Shown here piece by piece: positions 17,168-26,813 of a stretch of 64,000 nt of DNA. The notes beneath the pieces were generated by a model that was not told where the DNA came from, searched no databases, and worked only from the letters and a program-made list of their open reading frames with translations. The DNA lies in contig NC_014387.1 of assembly GCF_000145035.1 (NCBI RefSeq), positions 3,465,897-3,529,896 of the forward strand. The letters run 5' to 3'. This stretch comes from Butyrivibrio proteoclasticus B316. GTDB lineage: Bacteria; Bacillota; Clostridia; Lachnospirales; Lachnospiraceae. Numbering within the stretch: position 1 is the first letter of the stretch; every line of letters begins with the position of its first letter. Position numbers and translations under genes: made by a program.

Positions 17168-18499
17168 TTAATCCTCTCGCAGGATCTGCTTAACTTCGTC
17201 ATCAATAACCCAAAATGCAACTTCTACCGATTGCTCTCCCAGTACAACCTTCTGTAATTCCCGTCCAAATACTTCGTATATCTGACTACTATGACTTCCC
17301 CACTCATTCCAAGGCATTACCACTCTGTCAGTACTTGTAAGAGACCTGATTTCATCAAATTCTTCAGGATTATCAAAGACCACATTTTTAAGATATGTCT
17401 GACTTCCCTGTCTGTCTGACCATAACGCGCGTTGTCCGTCAACCGTCGCTATTTTACCGACAACATCCATTGCCATTTGCTTATTTGGGGTAAAAGAGTT
17501 GACTGCAAAGCCGCAGTTACAGCCGCCTATAAGCACAGCTCTTCCAATTGTTTCACTTGAAAGTGCCATAGTTCCAAGCTTAATATCCGGATTTGCTTCT
17601 TTTATCCTGTTATAATCTGACAGACCTCCCATATACATAAAGCTCTTTCCTGAGGCAAACTCTTCTATTGCAGCTGTGTCATCCATAATACACATACTTC
17701 TTGTATATACTTTATGAATGCACATATTCTGCCATTTATACATATAAGGTCTGATTTCCATGAGAAAAGTCGTTTGTCCGTAGGCGATTTTACTCCCAAA
17801 TTTCTTCCCTTCGTCAGTAGCAAGGTACCCTGATGCCAAGAGAGCAAGCGCTGTATCCGCTACCTTATCTGAGTCTTTTAACCCGGCAGACAGCGGCTTA
17901 ATACCCATTTCATTTTGCAAATGATCACACAGATCAAGGAATCCATCAAAAGAAAGCGGAAGCTTTTGGTTACTTTTCTGCATAATTTCTTTATTATAAA
18001 AAATGCATTGGAAATCACTTGTACTTGGAACTGCGTACTCTCTGTTTCCATACATAAATGCTTCTTTTCCCTTATCAGTAAAGTTATCGCAGTAGGCAGA
18101 AACATCCTCAATATACCTGTTTTTTGCATGTTTTTTTGCCATACTTGGCGTCATCATAACTACATCGGTCGCAGTTTTAGAAGATAACTCGGAATCTATT
18201 ATGTACTCATAGCTATCCTTGGAAATATATCTGTATTTAAAATTGTAATTAGGATATTCATTGGCAAGAAATGCCATTAGATTCTTGACGCAGGATTCGT
18301 CAAGCCAGCCTGAAATCTGGATTGTTGTCATAGGATCATAAAAATCCCATTCTTCAGAGCCACTATTATCATAGTCCTCTAAAATTTGCGCAAACTCATC
18401 AGAGCGTGGAACTGACTCTCCGCAGCCAGATAACACGCCTACTGACAATAAAATCGAGCTCAATACGCAGGAAAAGATATTCCTAATTCTTGTTTTCAT
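17168..18499 (-). CDS. Extracellular solute-binding lipoprotein (family 1-like), 443 aa
   Basis: A lipoprotein signal peptide ends in LSGC with the lipidated Cys at 26. The mature protein has the look of a carbohydrate-type ABC solute-binding protein, with segments such as YAVPSTSDFQCIFYNKE, FDGFLDLCDHLQ and GGCNCGFAVNS in the expected order. No permease or ATPase gene is nearby. Instead the next gene, 12 bp downstream, is a hybrid histidine kinase with an extracellular Cache region. A signalling role as periplasm-like ligand receptor for that kinase is therefore more likely than transport. The sugar or other ligand is not predictable. The ATG follows GAGGGG. Confidence 0.88.
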   Translation of the reverse strand: MKTRIRNIFSCVLSSILLSVGVLSGCGESVPRSDEFAQILEDYDNSGSEEWDFYDPMTTIQISGWLDESCVKNLMAFLANEYPNYNFKYRYISKDSYEYIIDSELSSKTATDVVMMTPSMAKKHAKNRYIEDVSAYCDNFTDKGKEAFMYGNREYAVPSTSDFQCIFYNKEIMQKSNQKLPLSFDGFLDLCDHLQNEMGIKPLSAGLKDSDKVADTALALLASGYLATDEGKKFGSKIAYGQTTFLMEIRPYMYKWQNMCIHKVYTRSMCIMDDTAAIEEFASGKSFMYMGGLSDYNRIKEANPDIKLGTMALSSETIGRAVLIGGCNCGFAVNSFTPNKQMAMDVVGKIATVDGQRALWSDRQGSQTYLKNVVFDNPEEFDEIRSLTSTDRVVMPWNEWGSHSSQIYEVFGRELQKVVLGEQSVEVAFWVIDDEVKQILRED

Positions 18500-18530
18500 A
18501 TGCCCCTCATAAGCACATTTTTAAGAAACA

Positions 18531-19037
18531 CTACCTTACCAATACCTTAGTTATCTCCCCAACGTATATTACATGACTATTCTGATCTTTATAGAACTCC
18601 TCCGGAAGGTCTTTATCCACAAAGCCATCTGTTCCAATTACTTTTCTGTACAAGACCTTACAGATCAGCACATTACTGGATTCTTCTATAAACGGAACTC
18701 CCTCATGATAGCACACATTAAGGCGTGCTCCCTTGAGCTTATCCTCATCTTTACCGGATACAGCCTGCAGATACTTGATCGCACCGCGAAATTCCGTATT
18801 ATCAAGAAAACTAATTGAGTATTCTCCTGATGCATCAATCAGATCCTTGGTGTATCGATTCTCTCTGACACAGACGAATGTCACATGTCGTCCCCACATC
18901 TGACCGACACCGCCGTTTGATGCAGCTGTTGTATTGACTTTGGTTCCATCTCCGGCAGTTACCAGAAATTTACGACCGTCAAAAACATAGGAACCATTTT
19001 CAACATCTTCGATATCTACAGGTTGAAATACTCTCAT
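18531..19037 (-). CDS. Flavin reductase-like FMN-binding split-barrel protein, 168 aa
   Basis: The sequence shows the flavin reductase-like pattern: VTAGDGTKVNTTAASNGG at the start of the barrel, VTFVCVRENRYTKDLI, and SGEYSISFL, where FMN is held. Proteins of this size usually reduce FMN or FAD with NAD(P)H or transfer electrons to a partner. It lies in the same run as a flavodiiron protein three genes downstream, which needs an electron donor, so a donor role is possible but not shown. The ATG follows GGAGG. Confident family, unknown partner. Confidence 0.85.
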   Translation of the reverse strand: MRVFQPVDIEDVENGSYVFDGRKFLVTAGDGTKVNTTAASNGGVGQMWGRHVTFVCVRENRYTKDLIDASGEYSISFLDNTEFRGAIKYLQAVSGKDEDKLKGARLNVCYHEGVPFIEESSNVLICKVLYRKVIGTDGFVDKDLPEEFYKDQNSHVIYVGEITKVLVR

Positions 19038-19064
19038 GTTTACCTCCGAAATAATTGGAAAACA

Positions 19065-19568
19065 TCAGAAGTCTCTAATCTTATCGTCCTCTGTGAGACC
19101 TGTGTTTTCAATTTTGGTTATCGTTATTTCATAACTATAATTATCGCTTACTTTTATATTAACACGGTCACCTACTCTATGTCCAAGTAATTGTTTACCC
19201 AGTGGAGATTCAACACTGATAAGGCCTTTTAATGAGTTCTGTCTCATTGTTGTAACTATTTTATAGGTCTCCTCACTGCCATCTTCCTCGATACGTACAG
19301 TTACTGATTTATTCATTCCAACCTGATCTTCTGTAGTGTTATCGTCGATAACCTTAGCAGTTTTGATCATTCTCTCCAGGAACCTGATCCTGCTCTCATT
19401 TTGATTCTTCGCCTTTTTGGCAGCATAATACTCAAAATTCTCGGACAGATCACCCTGTGCACGAGCCTCTTTAACATGCTCAAGAAGCTCTTTTCTGACT
19501 ACAACCTTGCGGTGTTCTATCTCTGCCTCCATGTCCTCAATATCTTTTCTGGTTAGTTCGTTGTTCAT
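19065..19568 (-). CDS. greA: GreA/GreB-family transcription elongation factor, 167 aa
   Basis: The N-terminal coiled coil (about 1-75) contains LTRKDIEDMEAEIEHRK and the typical ARAQGDLSENFEYYAAK with the acidic tip residues Asp and Glu that reach the RNA polymerase active site. The C-terminal FKBP-like domain contains SVESPLGKQLLGHRVGD, characteristic of Gre factors. The protein rescues backtracked RNA polymerase by stimulating transcript cleavage. It is slightly longer than the usual 158 residues and may be one of several paralogues, so the symbol is tentative. It heads a co-directional gene run down to the terminator at 9868-9900. Confidence 0.88.
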   Translation of the reverse strand: MNNELTRKDIEDMEAEIEHRKVVVRKELLEHVKEARAQGDLSENFEYYAAKKAKNQNESRIRFLERMIKTAKVIDDNTTEDQVGMNKSVTVRIEEDGSEETYKIVTTMRQNSLKGLISVESPLGKQLLGHRVGDRVNIKVSDNYSYEITITKIENTGLTEDDKIRDF

Positions 19569-19604
19569 TTAAGTCCCCCATGGTAATTATTATTTTATAA
19601 CAGC

Positions 19605-19632
19605 AAAGGGCGAAGCCTTACGGCCTCGCCCC
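19605..19632 (-). terminator. Intrinsic terminator after fba
   Basis: GGGCGAGGCC pairs with AGGCTTCGCCC around a three-base loop on the minus strand and is followed by TTTGCTGTT. It lies 25 bp beyond the aldolase stop and 37 bp before the Gre factor start. Confidence 0.75.
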
Positions 19633-19656
19633 ATCGTAATTCTAAAATCAATTGCA

Positions 19657-20520
19657 TCAAGCCTTGCCAACTGATCCAAAGAGTTCCATCTTCTCTTTAA
19701 CAGTTGCCTTGATTGCCTCAGCACCAGGAGCAAGAAGCTTACGAGGGTCAAATCCCTTACCTTCAAGATCCTTACCAGCCTCAACATACTTACGTGTTGC
19801 ATCAGCAAATGAAAGCTGGCACTCTGTATTAACGTTAATCTTGGATACACCAAGTGTGATTGCCTTCTTGATCATATCTGCAGGAATTCCTGTGCCGCCG
19901 TGAAGTACGAGAGGCATAGTTCCTGTCTTCTGCTGGATAGCGTCAAGAACGTCGAATCTAAGTCCTGGCCATCCCTCTGGATACTTACCATGGATGTTAC
20001 CAATACCTGCTGCAAGCATATCTACGCCGAGATCAGCGATTCTCTTGCACTCTTCAGGATCAGCACACTCACCCATACCAACAACGCCGTCTTCCTCGCC
20101 GCCGATTGAACCAACCTCAGCCTCGATTGAAAGACCAAGCTGATGAGAAACGTTTACAAGCTCTGATGTCTTAGCAACGTTCTCTTCGATGTTGTAGTGT
20201 GATCCATCGAACATGATAGATGTGAAACCAGCCTTGATGCACTTGTAGCATCCTTCGTATGTACCGTGGTCAAGGTGAAGTGCAACAGGAACAGTGATTC
20301 CAAGGCTCTCGTCCATAGCCTTTACCATAGCTGCTACTGTTGTGAAACCTGTCATATATTTACCAGCGCCCTCAGAAACACCGAGGATAACTGGGGACTG
20401 AAGTTCCTGTGCTGTAAGAAGTACTGACTTAGTCCACTCCAGGTTGTTAATGTTGAACTGGCCTACTGCATAGTGGCCTTCTTTTGCTTTTACAAGCATG
20501 TCTCTTGCGGATACTAACAT
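19657..20520 (-). CDS. fba: Class II fructose-1,6-bisphosphate aldolase, 287 aa
   Basis: The zinc-dependent aldolase of glycolysis and gluconeogenesis. Visible family signatures are ALHLDHGTYEGC with the metal-binding His and catalytic Asp, SIMFDGSHYNIEEN, SIEAEVGSIGGEEDG, LVLHGGTGIP and KINVNTECQ, all intact. The length is normal for the class IIA group. The ATG follows AGGGAG. The codon choice is very uniform (for example GCT, ATC, AAG), as expected for a highly expressed gene. A terminator follows directly, so it is probably transcribed alone. Confidence 0.96.
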   Translation of the reverse strand: MLVSARDMLVKAKEGHYAVGQFNINNLEWTKSVLLTAQELQSPVILGVSEGAGKYMTGFTTVAAMVKAMDESLGITVPVALHLDHGTYEGCYKCIKAGFTSIMFDGSHYNIEENVAKTSELVNVSHQLGLSIEAEVGSIGGEEDGVVGMGECADPEECKRIADLGVDMLAAGIGNIHGKYPEGWPGLRFDVLDAIQQKTGTMPLVLHGGTGIPADMIKKAITLGVSKINVNTECQLSFADATRKYVEAGKDLEGKGFDPRKLLAPGAEAIKATVKEKMELFGSVGKA

Positions 20521-20609
20521 TGTTTTTCTCCCTTGTTTATGTAGTATTGATGGTTAAATCCATTATATACTTCTTGTCGGAAAAAATAAAGTTAATCATT
20601 TCACAAGCA

Positions 20610-22700
20610 TCAGCCAAAGTCAAAGTAGTTATCTGCCCAGAACTCGTCGTCAGATACTGGTTCGAAACTGTTGTACCTGAGTACTGTTCCTGACCTGCGT
20701 GAAAGAGTAAGTGTTATTACTCCGTTCTTGGCCCTGACTGTTGAGCTGCCTGTATTATAACCGGTATTATCTGAAGTAATAAGTGCTTTCAGATTGGCAT
20801 CGCGAGGAATACCTGTAGGCCATATCTCGATTTCCTTGGTTACTTCAAAATCATTATTGTTAATAGCAACTATTACAGCTGCTGTCCTGTTAAATCTTCC
20901 ATACGCAATGAAATTATGCTCTGCCAGAAGTTCTCTAATAGAACCACTTACTATTTCAGGACAGGACTTGTGTATTGCTATCATATCCTTGTGGAAATTG
21001 ATCATCTCGTGATCTTCATGTCCCCAAGGATAGGTTCTTCTATTATCAGGATCTGTAAATCCGCAAACTCCGGCTTCATCTCCATAGTAGATTGTAGGAG
21101 CTCCGGGCCATGTCATCTGGATCATGACAGCTTCTCTCATGACACCCTTGTTAATGCCTGTATCTGCTGACTGGGGCATAAGATTGCTACTCCTTCCAAC
21201 CTTCTGTGAAGTTCTTGTAAGGAATCTTGAATGGTCATGATTAGAAAGCTCATTCATCGCTGTGTATAGAGAAGACATACTGAAATTCTCTCCGCCACAA
21301 TAAGCCATGGTATCAAAGAATTCCCTGGCATTTCCGACTCTTGATGGCTGGAATTCATCTGAGTGTTTCTCCATACCGGTCAGGAACCAGGAAAGTGGTT
21401 CCATGAAAGCATCATAATTCATGACCGTATCCCACTCTTCTCCCTGTAGCCATTCTCCAGCAGGCCCATAATGTTCTGCCAGAATGATCGCATCCGGATT
21501 AGCTTTCTTAACTTCAGTTCTAAATCTCTTCCAGAAATAATGATTATAATCCCTGGAATGGCCAAGATCAGCAGCCACATCAAGTCTCCAGCCGTCTGCA
21601 TTATAAGGAGCAGATACCCACTTGCGTCCAATGCTGAGAATATACTCCTCAAGCTCCTTGGAGCCTTCATAGTTCAGCTTGGGCAGAGTATCATATCCCC
21701 ACCAGCCGTCGTAATTTGAATTGTAAGGCCAGTTTCCTCCATTAAAGGAGAAGAAATTGTGATAAGGACTTGTCTCTGAAACATAAGCACCCTTCTCATA
21801 ATCACTCTCGCCTTCATAAATTCGCTCTTTATCAAGCCATTTGTTAAATGAACCGCAGTGATTAAATACACCATCGAGAATAACTCTGATTCCTCTCTTA
21901 TGCGCTTCCTCAACCACCTTGGCAAACAGAGCATCACTGGCTTCTAAGTTCTTCTTATTGGTTACACGTCTGATATACTTGGTTGATCTGGAATTATCCT
22001 GTCCATCCTGATTAAGATCACCGCCATCCTCTAATATAACTCCAAAATGAGGATCAATATGATCATAATCCTGTGTATCATACTTGTGAGATGAAGGAGA
22101 TACGAATATTGGATTAAAGTAAATTGCGTCTATTCCAAGCTCCTTAAGATAATCGAGCTTGTTCAGAACTCCCTGAAGGTCTCCTCCATAGAATTCTCCA
22201 AAATCCCAGTTAACATCCGGATACTGATTCCAGTCATCAACCTTCACGCTCTTATGTCCGTTATAATAGTATTCACCGGTCTGAACATCATTAGATCTGT
22301 CACCGTTACAGAATCTATCCACAAAAATCTGGTACATTACTGCGCCTTTGGCCCAGTCCGGAGTAGAAAATCCCGGAAAGATCCTGAACTTCATACTATC
22401 CAGAACTGTCTGTCCGCAGCCTCTTTTATCATAGTAAAAAAGGCTTCCGTCCTCAGATTTTATTTCGAAATAATAAGGAACTACTCCGTTTCCTGTCTTA
22501 ACTCCAACATCATAGAAGTCAAACTCACCATCGGACTCCGTGCGTCGCATGATGAATCTCTCATTTCCCCAAACAAGAGTAACTTCTACATTGTCACTCT
22601 TGGAGCTTCTGAATCTCACCTGTGTTTTTCTATTCTTATCAGGTTCTGCTGGTCGTAAGTAGTCCAGCGTCATGTCATGAAATAAAGCTTTTGTATTCAT
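20610..22700 (-). CDS. GH13 alpha-amylase family enzyme with N-terminal CBM34-like domain, 696 aa
   Basis: The start at 22700 (MNTKALFHDM) is chosen because AGGAAAG lies just upstream; an in-frame ATG eight codons earlier has no ribosome site. Residues 1-115 resemble the N-terminal domain of neopullulanase-type enzymes, followed by FPGFSTPDWAKGAVMYQIF. GH13 regions are DGVFNHCG (I), GWRLDVAAD with nucleophile Asp374 (II), ILAEHYG with acid/base Glu409 (III) and LSNHDHSRF with Asp489 (IV). There is no signal peptide, so it probably works on maltodextrins in the cytoplasm, as GH13 subfamily 20 enzymes do. A terminator-like hairpin sits 23 bp upstream of the start codon. Confidence 0.92.
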   Translation of the reverse strand: MNTKALFHDMTLDYLRPAEPDKNRKTQVRFRSSKSDNVEVTLVWGNERFIMRRTESDGEFDFYDVGVKTGNGVVPYYFEIKSEDGSLFYYDKRGCGQTVLDSMKFRIFPGFSTPDWAKGAVMYQIFVDRFCNGDRSNDVQTGEYYYNGHKSVKVDDWNQYPDVNWDFGEFYGGDLQGVLNKLDYLKELGIDAIYFNPIFVSPSSHKYDTQDYDHIDPHFGVILEDGGDLNQDGQDNSRSTKYIRRVTNKKNLEASDALFAKVVEEAHKRGIRVILDGVFNHCGSFNKWLDKERIYEGESDYEKGAYVSETSPYHNFFSFNGGNWPYNSNYDGWWGYDTLPKLNYEGSKELEEYILSIGRKWVSAPYNADGWRLDVAADLGHSRDYNHYFWKRFRTEVKKANPDAIILAEHYGPAGEWLQGEEWDTVMNYDAFMEPLSWFLTGMEKHSDEFQPSRVGNAREFFDTMAYCGGENFSMSSLYTAMNELSNHDHSRFLTRTSQKVGRSSNLMPQSADTGINKGVMREAVMIQMTWPGAPTIYYGDEAGVCGFTDPDNRRTYPWGHEDHEMINFHKDMIAIHKSCPEIVSGSIRELLAEHNFIAYGRFNRTAAVIVAINNNDFEVTKEIEIWPTGIPRDANLKALITSDNTGYNTGSSTVRAKNGVITLTLSRRSGTVLRYNSFEPVSDDEFWADNYFDFG

Positions 22701-22722
22701 ACTCTTTCCTATTATTACATGC

Positions 22723-22751
22723 AAAAAAGACAGCTCAAAAGCTGTCTTTTT
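22723..22751 (-). terminator. Intrinsic terminator between ftsH and the amylase gene
   Basis: AAAAAGACAGCT pairs with AGCTGTCTTTTTT around a TTTG loop on the minus strand. It ends 22 bp before the amylase start codon, too close for a promoter to fit between, so the amylase must be expressed through it. It may therefore work as an attenuator as well as the ftsH terminator. Confidence 0.85.
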
Positions 22752-22907
22752 AGAGAAGGTATTTCTTTCTTATGGGGTATAGCAAAAAACTATATAATGT
22801 ATTGGGGGGTTACGCATATTATACTAACATCCACCCAAACCCTAGTAAAGACTAATACTTCACAAATTTGTCAAAAACAGCTATGTGATTTTGTGCACTT
22901 TGTACAA

Positions 22908-24767
22908 TCAGATTTCTATTTCCACATCCGTAGTGATATCCATACCTTCAAATAGAGCTTCAAATTCCTCTCTGCCAATCTTCTCTTTTTCAATCAGCAG
23001 ATTAGCACTGCTATGAAGGACAGACTCGTACTGCAATATGATCTCTTTAGCTTTTGCATAGCATTTATCGATAATCATCTTAACTTCCTTATCGATTTCC
23101 CCGGCCATGAATTCGCTATGTTTCTTGGAATGAGAAATATCGTATCCAATAAATACATCTTCCTCATTCTCATCATAATTTATTACACCAAGATTCTCTG
23201 ACATACCATACTTGGTAACCATATTTCTGGCTTCCTGGGTTGCCTTCTTGATATCACTTGAAGCACCGGTTGTAATATCACCGAAAATAATCTCTTCTGC
23301 AATTCTGCCACCAAGAGATACCATGATATCCTCGAGCATTCTCTTCTTGGTGATAAACATTTCATCTTTTTCAGGAAGAGGCATAGTATAACCAGCTGCC
23401 CCAAGACCTGTAGGAATGATAGAAATAGTGTGGACCGGTCCGACTTCCGGAAGCACATGGAACAATATAGCATGTCCTGCCTCGTGGTAAGCGGTGATCT
23501 TCTTTTCTTTATCAGAAATGATGCGGCTTCTCTTCTCTGTTCCAATACCAACCTGAATAAAGGCCTTCTCAACATCATCCTGTTTGATGAACTGTCTGTT
23601 ATCCATAGCTGCGTTAATAGCAGACTCATTTAAAAGGTTCTCAAGATCAGCACCTGTAAACCCGGCTGTGGTCTGAGCAACCTTTTTAAGATCAACATCT
23701 TCAGAAAGAGGCTTGTTACGCGCATGAACCTTGAGGATTTCCTCTCTTCCTCCAACATCAGGTCTGGCAACAGTGATCTTACGATCAAATCTGCCGGGTC
23801 TCATGATAGCCGGATCAAGGATATCTACTCTGTTAGTTGCTGCCATAACGATGATTCCTTCATTAGTACCAAAACCATCCATCTCAACAAGCATCTGGTT
23901 GAGTGTCTGCTCTCTCTCGTCATGTCCACCGCCCATACCGGTTCCACGTCTTCTTGCTACAGCATCAATCTCATCAATAAAGATTATACATGGAGCATTC
24001 TTCTTGGCATCAGCAAAAAGATCTCTAACTCTTGATGCGCCGACACCAACAAACATCTCTACAAAATCCGAACCTGAAATTATAAAAAACGGAACTCCGG
24101 CTTCTCCTGCAACTGCCTTGGCAAGAAGAGTCTTACCTGTACCGGGAGCGCCTTCAAGAAGAACTCCCTTAGGAATTCTTGCTCCAACCTTGGTAAATTT
24201 TCCCGGATCTTTCAAAAATTCTATAATCTCAGCAAGCTGCTCTTTTTCCTCTTTGAGACCGGCGACATCATCAAGTTTGATGTTATTCTCCTCACCTGTA
24301 GACATCTTGGCTCTGCTCTTGCCAAAATTGAGCATCTTGGAGTTGCCACCGCCTCCGGCCTGAATTCCCATCATCATCGAATACATGAACACGAGAACTA
24401 CCAGGCCTACTATTATAGGAATAATACCATTTATCAGAACATTCTCTGAAGGAATATCCTTAACTTCCAGTCTTATACCCTTGTCATTGACAAGTGATTC
24501 AACCACTGTGACATCTGTGGAATAAAAAACCACATCATTCTTGCCATTATTAAAAGAAACTTTGACAGCACCAGTCGGCGTCTCAGCATTAGGCATTATC
24601 ACAACGTTATTAATACTGCCTTGTTCCATGTCACTTTGAAGAGTAGACACATTATAGACATCTGAACTTGATGAAAACAGATTACTGCTATACTGGATCA
24701 CCACTACAAATGCCAGGAGTATCATTGCAATGACAATAATAGAATTAAAATTTCTGGACTTATTCAA
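22908..24767 (-). CDS. ftsH: ATP-dependent zinc metalloprotease FtsH, 619 aa
   Basis: A membrane-bound AAA+ protease that degrades misfolded and regulatory membrane proteins. Two N-terminal helices (about 8-27 and 110-130) flank a small external domain. Walker [14 protein letters not shown], Walker [12 protein letters not shown], the second region of homology with RPGRFDRKI, and the zinc site HEAGHA are all present, with the third zinc ligand region downstream. The frame opens with TTG after GGGGAAT. It sits after tilS and hpt, the conserved order in Firmicutes. Confidence 0.97.
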   Translation of the reverse strand: MNKSRNFNSIIVIAMILLAFVVVIQYSSNLFSSSSDVYNVSTLQSDMEQGSINNVVIMPNAETPTGAVKVSFNNGKNDVVFYSTDVTVVESLVNDKGIRLEVKDIPSENVLINGIIPIIVGLVVLVFMYSMMMGIQAGGGGNSKMLNFGKSRAKMSTGEENNIKLDDVAGLKEEKEQLAEIIEFLKDPGKFTKVGARIPKGVLLEGAPGTGKTLLAKAVAGEAGVPFFIISGSDFVEMFVGVGASRVRDLFADAKKNAPCIIFIDEIDAVARRRGTGMGGGHDEREQTLNQMLVEMDGFGTNEGIIVMAATNRVDILDPAIMRPGRFDRKITVARPDVGGREEILKVHARNKPLSEDVDLKKVAQTTAGFTGADLENLLNESAINAAMDNRQFIKQDDVEKAFIQVGIGTEKRSRIISDKEKKITAYHEAGHAILFHVLPEVGPVHTISIIPTGLGAAGYTMPLPEKDEMFITKKRMLEDIMVSLGGRIAEEIIFGDITTGASSDIKKATQEARNMVTKYGMSENLGVINYDENEEDVFIGYDISHSKKHSEFMAGEIDKEVKMIIDKCYAKAKEIILQYESVLHSSANLLIEKEKIGREEFEALFEGMDITTDVEIEI

Positions 24768-24799
24768 ATTCCCCGTTGCCCCCTTTATGAAGCTATTAA

Positions 24800-25324
24800 T
24801 TAGTTAAATTCAACTACTCCAATATATGGAAGGTTACGATATCTCTGATCATAGTCAAGACCGTATCCTACAACGAACTCGTCCGGGATTTCAAATCCTG
24901 TATAATCAACCTTAACATCTGTAACTCTTCTCTCCGGCTTGTCAAGGAGTGTGCACAGCTTAATGCTGGCTGGTCCTCTGTCACCAAGCATCTTAATAAG
25001 ATATGAAAGTGTTCTTCCTGAATCAACGATATCCTCTACAATAAGAACATCTCTGTCCTTGAGCGGCTCATCAAGATCCTTGACGATCTTAACAACACCA
25101 CTTGATTTAGTGGAACTTCCGTAACTTGAAGCTGACATAAAGTCCATAGTTACAGGAACTGTAATGCGCTTTGCAAGCTCACACATGAAAAATACTCCAC
25201 CTTTAAGTACACATACAAGATGAACTGACTTGCCCTGATAGTCTCTTGAAATCTGCTCTCCAAGCTCCTGGATTCTCTTATCTACTTCCTCTTCCTTGAG
25301 TAGTACACGTACTGATTCAGCCAT
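24800..25324 (-). CDS. hpt: Hypoxanthine phosphoribosyltransferase, 174 aa
   Basis: Purine salvage enzyme converting hypoxanthine or guanine to IMP or GMP. The PRPP-binding motif [14 protein letters not shown] is intact and [10 protein letters not shown] precedes it, as in the family. The start at 25324 (MAESVRV) is chosen because GGAGG lies eight bases upstream and homologues begin there; the frame extends seven codons further. The start overlaps the last eight bases of tilS, implying coupled translation. Order tilS-hpt-ftsH is conserved in Firmicutes. Confidence 0.95.
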   Translation of the reverse strand: MAESVRVLLKEEEVDKRIQELGEQISRDYQGKSVHLVCVLKGGVFFMCELAKRITVPVTMDFMSASSYGSSTKSSGVVKIVKDLDEPLKDRDVLIVEDIVDSGRTLSYLIKMLGDRGPASIKLCTLLDKPERRVTDVKVDYTGFEIPDEFVVGYGLDYDQRYRNLPYIGVVEFN

Positions 25325-26744
25325 TAAAAAAACCTCCATTATCAATATTAATTTCTAATATTCTGCCCGTTTTATTGTTTATCTTGTAAGCTCCACTCAT
25401 TCTAACTCCGGGAACCCACAAAACATTACTACCATCCGTCAAAAGATATACTTCATCTCGAATTGTTATAGGAACTTTCTCATCTGTCATAAGCTTGCCA
25501 ATTTTCTTCTTATGAAGAGTTTGTTCCTGCTCCAAAAGTATGTAGTCTTCCGGCTTTCTCCGCCTGAAAACAGCCCTTTGTATTCTATCATAATCGAACC
25601 ATTTAGTATACGCAGCCGACGGAAATAGTTTCCCACCATTATATTGCAATACTCTGATATGTGCTATACCTAAATTTGGAATTTCGAATTCTAATTCATC
25701 TCCCACATCCAGATTTGACGGTATTTCAAACTCTTTTTCCGAATACGATGAATTTTTTGTGTCCTTTATTCCTATTGTAAGCTTGTCGTAAGATCTTACC
25801 GCTTCCAGATTATATGGAAGATCTACTGTCTGCGTTCCGGAAGTTCCTTCTGCCAATATAAGTATTGAGTCTATATGAGCTGACGTAATGTCTTTCCTGC
25901 TGGGAGTGAGGCTCTCGAGACTCCTTAGGATAACTCCTGATTTTATGGCGTCATCTTCCTGCCTGTAATCAGTAAGATTTATAACAACATTTCCCTCTTT
26001 TTCTGTTGCTACACGGTGATAAACTTTCTCAGCCTCATCCTGAATATAGCCATCAGCCTTGGCAAACTCGATTGCTGCTCTGCACAGGTGCGCAACCGCT
26101 TTCTTGTTTACCTCCTTCTCCATCTTGGGAATCAGGATGTTTCTGATTATATTCCTTGTGTGTATATTTTCATCATTAGTCTTATCATGGCAAAAGAGCT
26201 GTCTCTTTCCTTTGAGATATTTCTCAATCTCAGCCCTGTCCACACACAGAAACGGGCGAATGATATTACCTCTTACAGGTCTTATAGCACCGGCTCCATG
26301 TAATCCACTTCCTCTAATAAGGTTCATCAAAAGAGTTTCTGCCACATCATTCTGATGGTGTGCTACTGCAATGATGCTTGTTCCATGTTTTTTGGCAGTC
26401 TCAGTAAATGCTTCGTATCTGGCACGTCTTCCGGCTTCCTCCTCAGTCATCTTCCACTTTTTGGAGAGCTTTGGAATATCTTTTTTATAAACAACGCACT
26501 CAATATCATGTTCTTCACAGAAGTTTTTTACAAAGGTTTCATCCTCTATGGCTTCTTCCCTGATGCCGTGATTAACATGTACTGCAACAAGCTTTATATT
26601 CAGAACTTTAGAAAGACTACAAAGCGTGAGCATGAGTGCTGTGGAATCCGCGCCTCCTGAAAAACCCGCCAGTACAGTACTGCCGGGGTCTATCATATTA
26701 TTTGCTCTAATAAAATCGTAGACTTTGTTCTCGAATTTATTCAT
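25317..26744 (-). CDS. tilS: tRNA(Ile)-lysidine synthetase, 475 aa
   Basis: The enzyme modifies C34 of tRNA-Ile(CAU) to lysidine so that it reads AUA. The PP-loop SGGADSTALML is at about residues 29-39, HVNHGIRE and the characteristic VAHHQNDVAETLLMNLIRGSG follow, and the C-terminal domain (about 390-475) is complete with VRMSGAYKINNKTGR. The ATG follows AGGGTGAT. The end overlaps the hpt start. In many sporulating Firmicutes spoIIE lies just upstream; here a terminator and divIC are found instead. Confidence 0.95.
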   Translation of the reverse strand: MNKFENKVYDFIRANNMIDPGSTVLAGFSGGADSTALMLTLCSLSKVLNIKLVAVHVNHGIREEAIEDETFVKNFCEEHDIECVVYKKDIPKLSKKWKMTEEEAGRRARYEAFTETAKKHGTSIIAVAHHQNDVAETLLMNLIRGSGLHGAGAIRPVRGNIIRPFLCVDRAEIEKYLKGKRQLFCHDKTNDENIHTRNIIRNILIPKMEKEVNKKAVAHLCRAAIEFAKADGYIQDEAEKVYHRVATEKEGNVVINLTDYRQEDDAIKSGVILRSLESLTPSRKDITSAHIDSILILAEGTSGTQTVDLPYNLEAVRSYDKLTIGIKDTKNSSYSEKEFEIPSNLDVGDELEFEIPNLGIAHIRVLQYNGGKLFPSAAYTKWFDYDRIQRAVFRRRKPEDYILLEQEQTLHKKKIGKLMTDEKVPITIRDEVYLLTDGSNVLWVPGVRMSGAYKINNKTGRILEINIDNGGFFNG

Positions 26745-26757
26745 ATCACCCTGTAAA

Positions 26758-26803
26758 AATCAAAGCGCAGACCCCATACGATCCTCGTATTGTTGCCTGC
26801 GCT
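26758..26803 (-). terminator. Intrinsic terminator after divIC
   Basis: AGCGCAG pairs with CTGCGCT, and an inner ATACGA/TCGTAT stem extends it. TTGATTTTT follows on the minus strand. It separates the cca-PEGA-rqcP-divIC block from tilS-hpt-ftsH. Confidence 0.7.
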
Positions 26804-26813
26804 ATGTTTACGA

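Noticed and set aside
23731..24363. 210-codon plus-strand frame opposite ftsH
   Set aside because: Antisense to the conserved AAA+ domain of FtsH; no ribosome site or recognisable domain.
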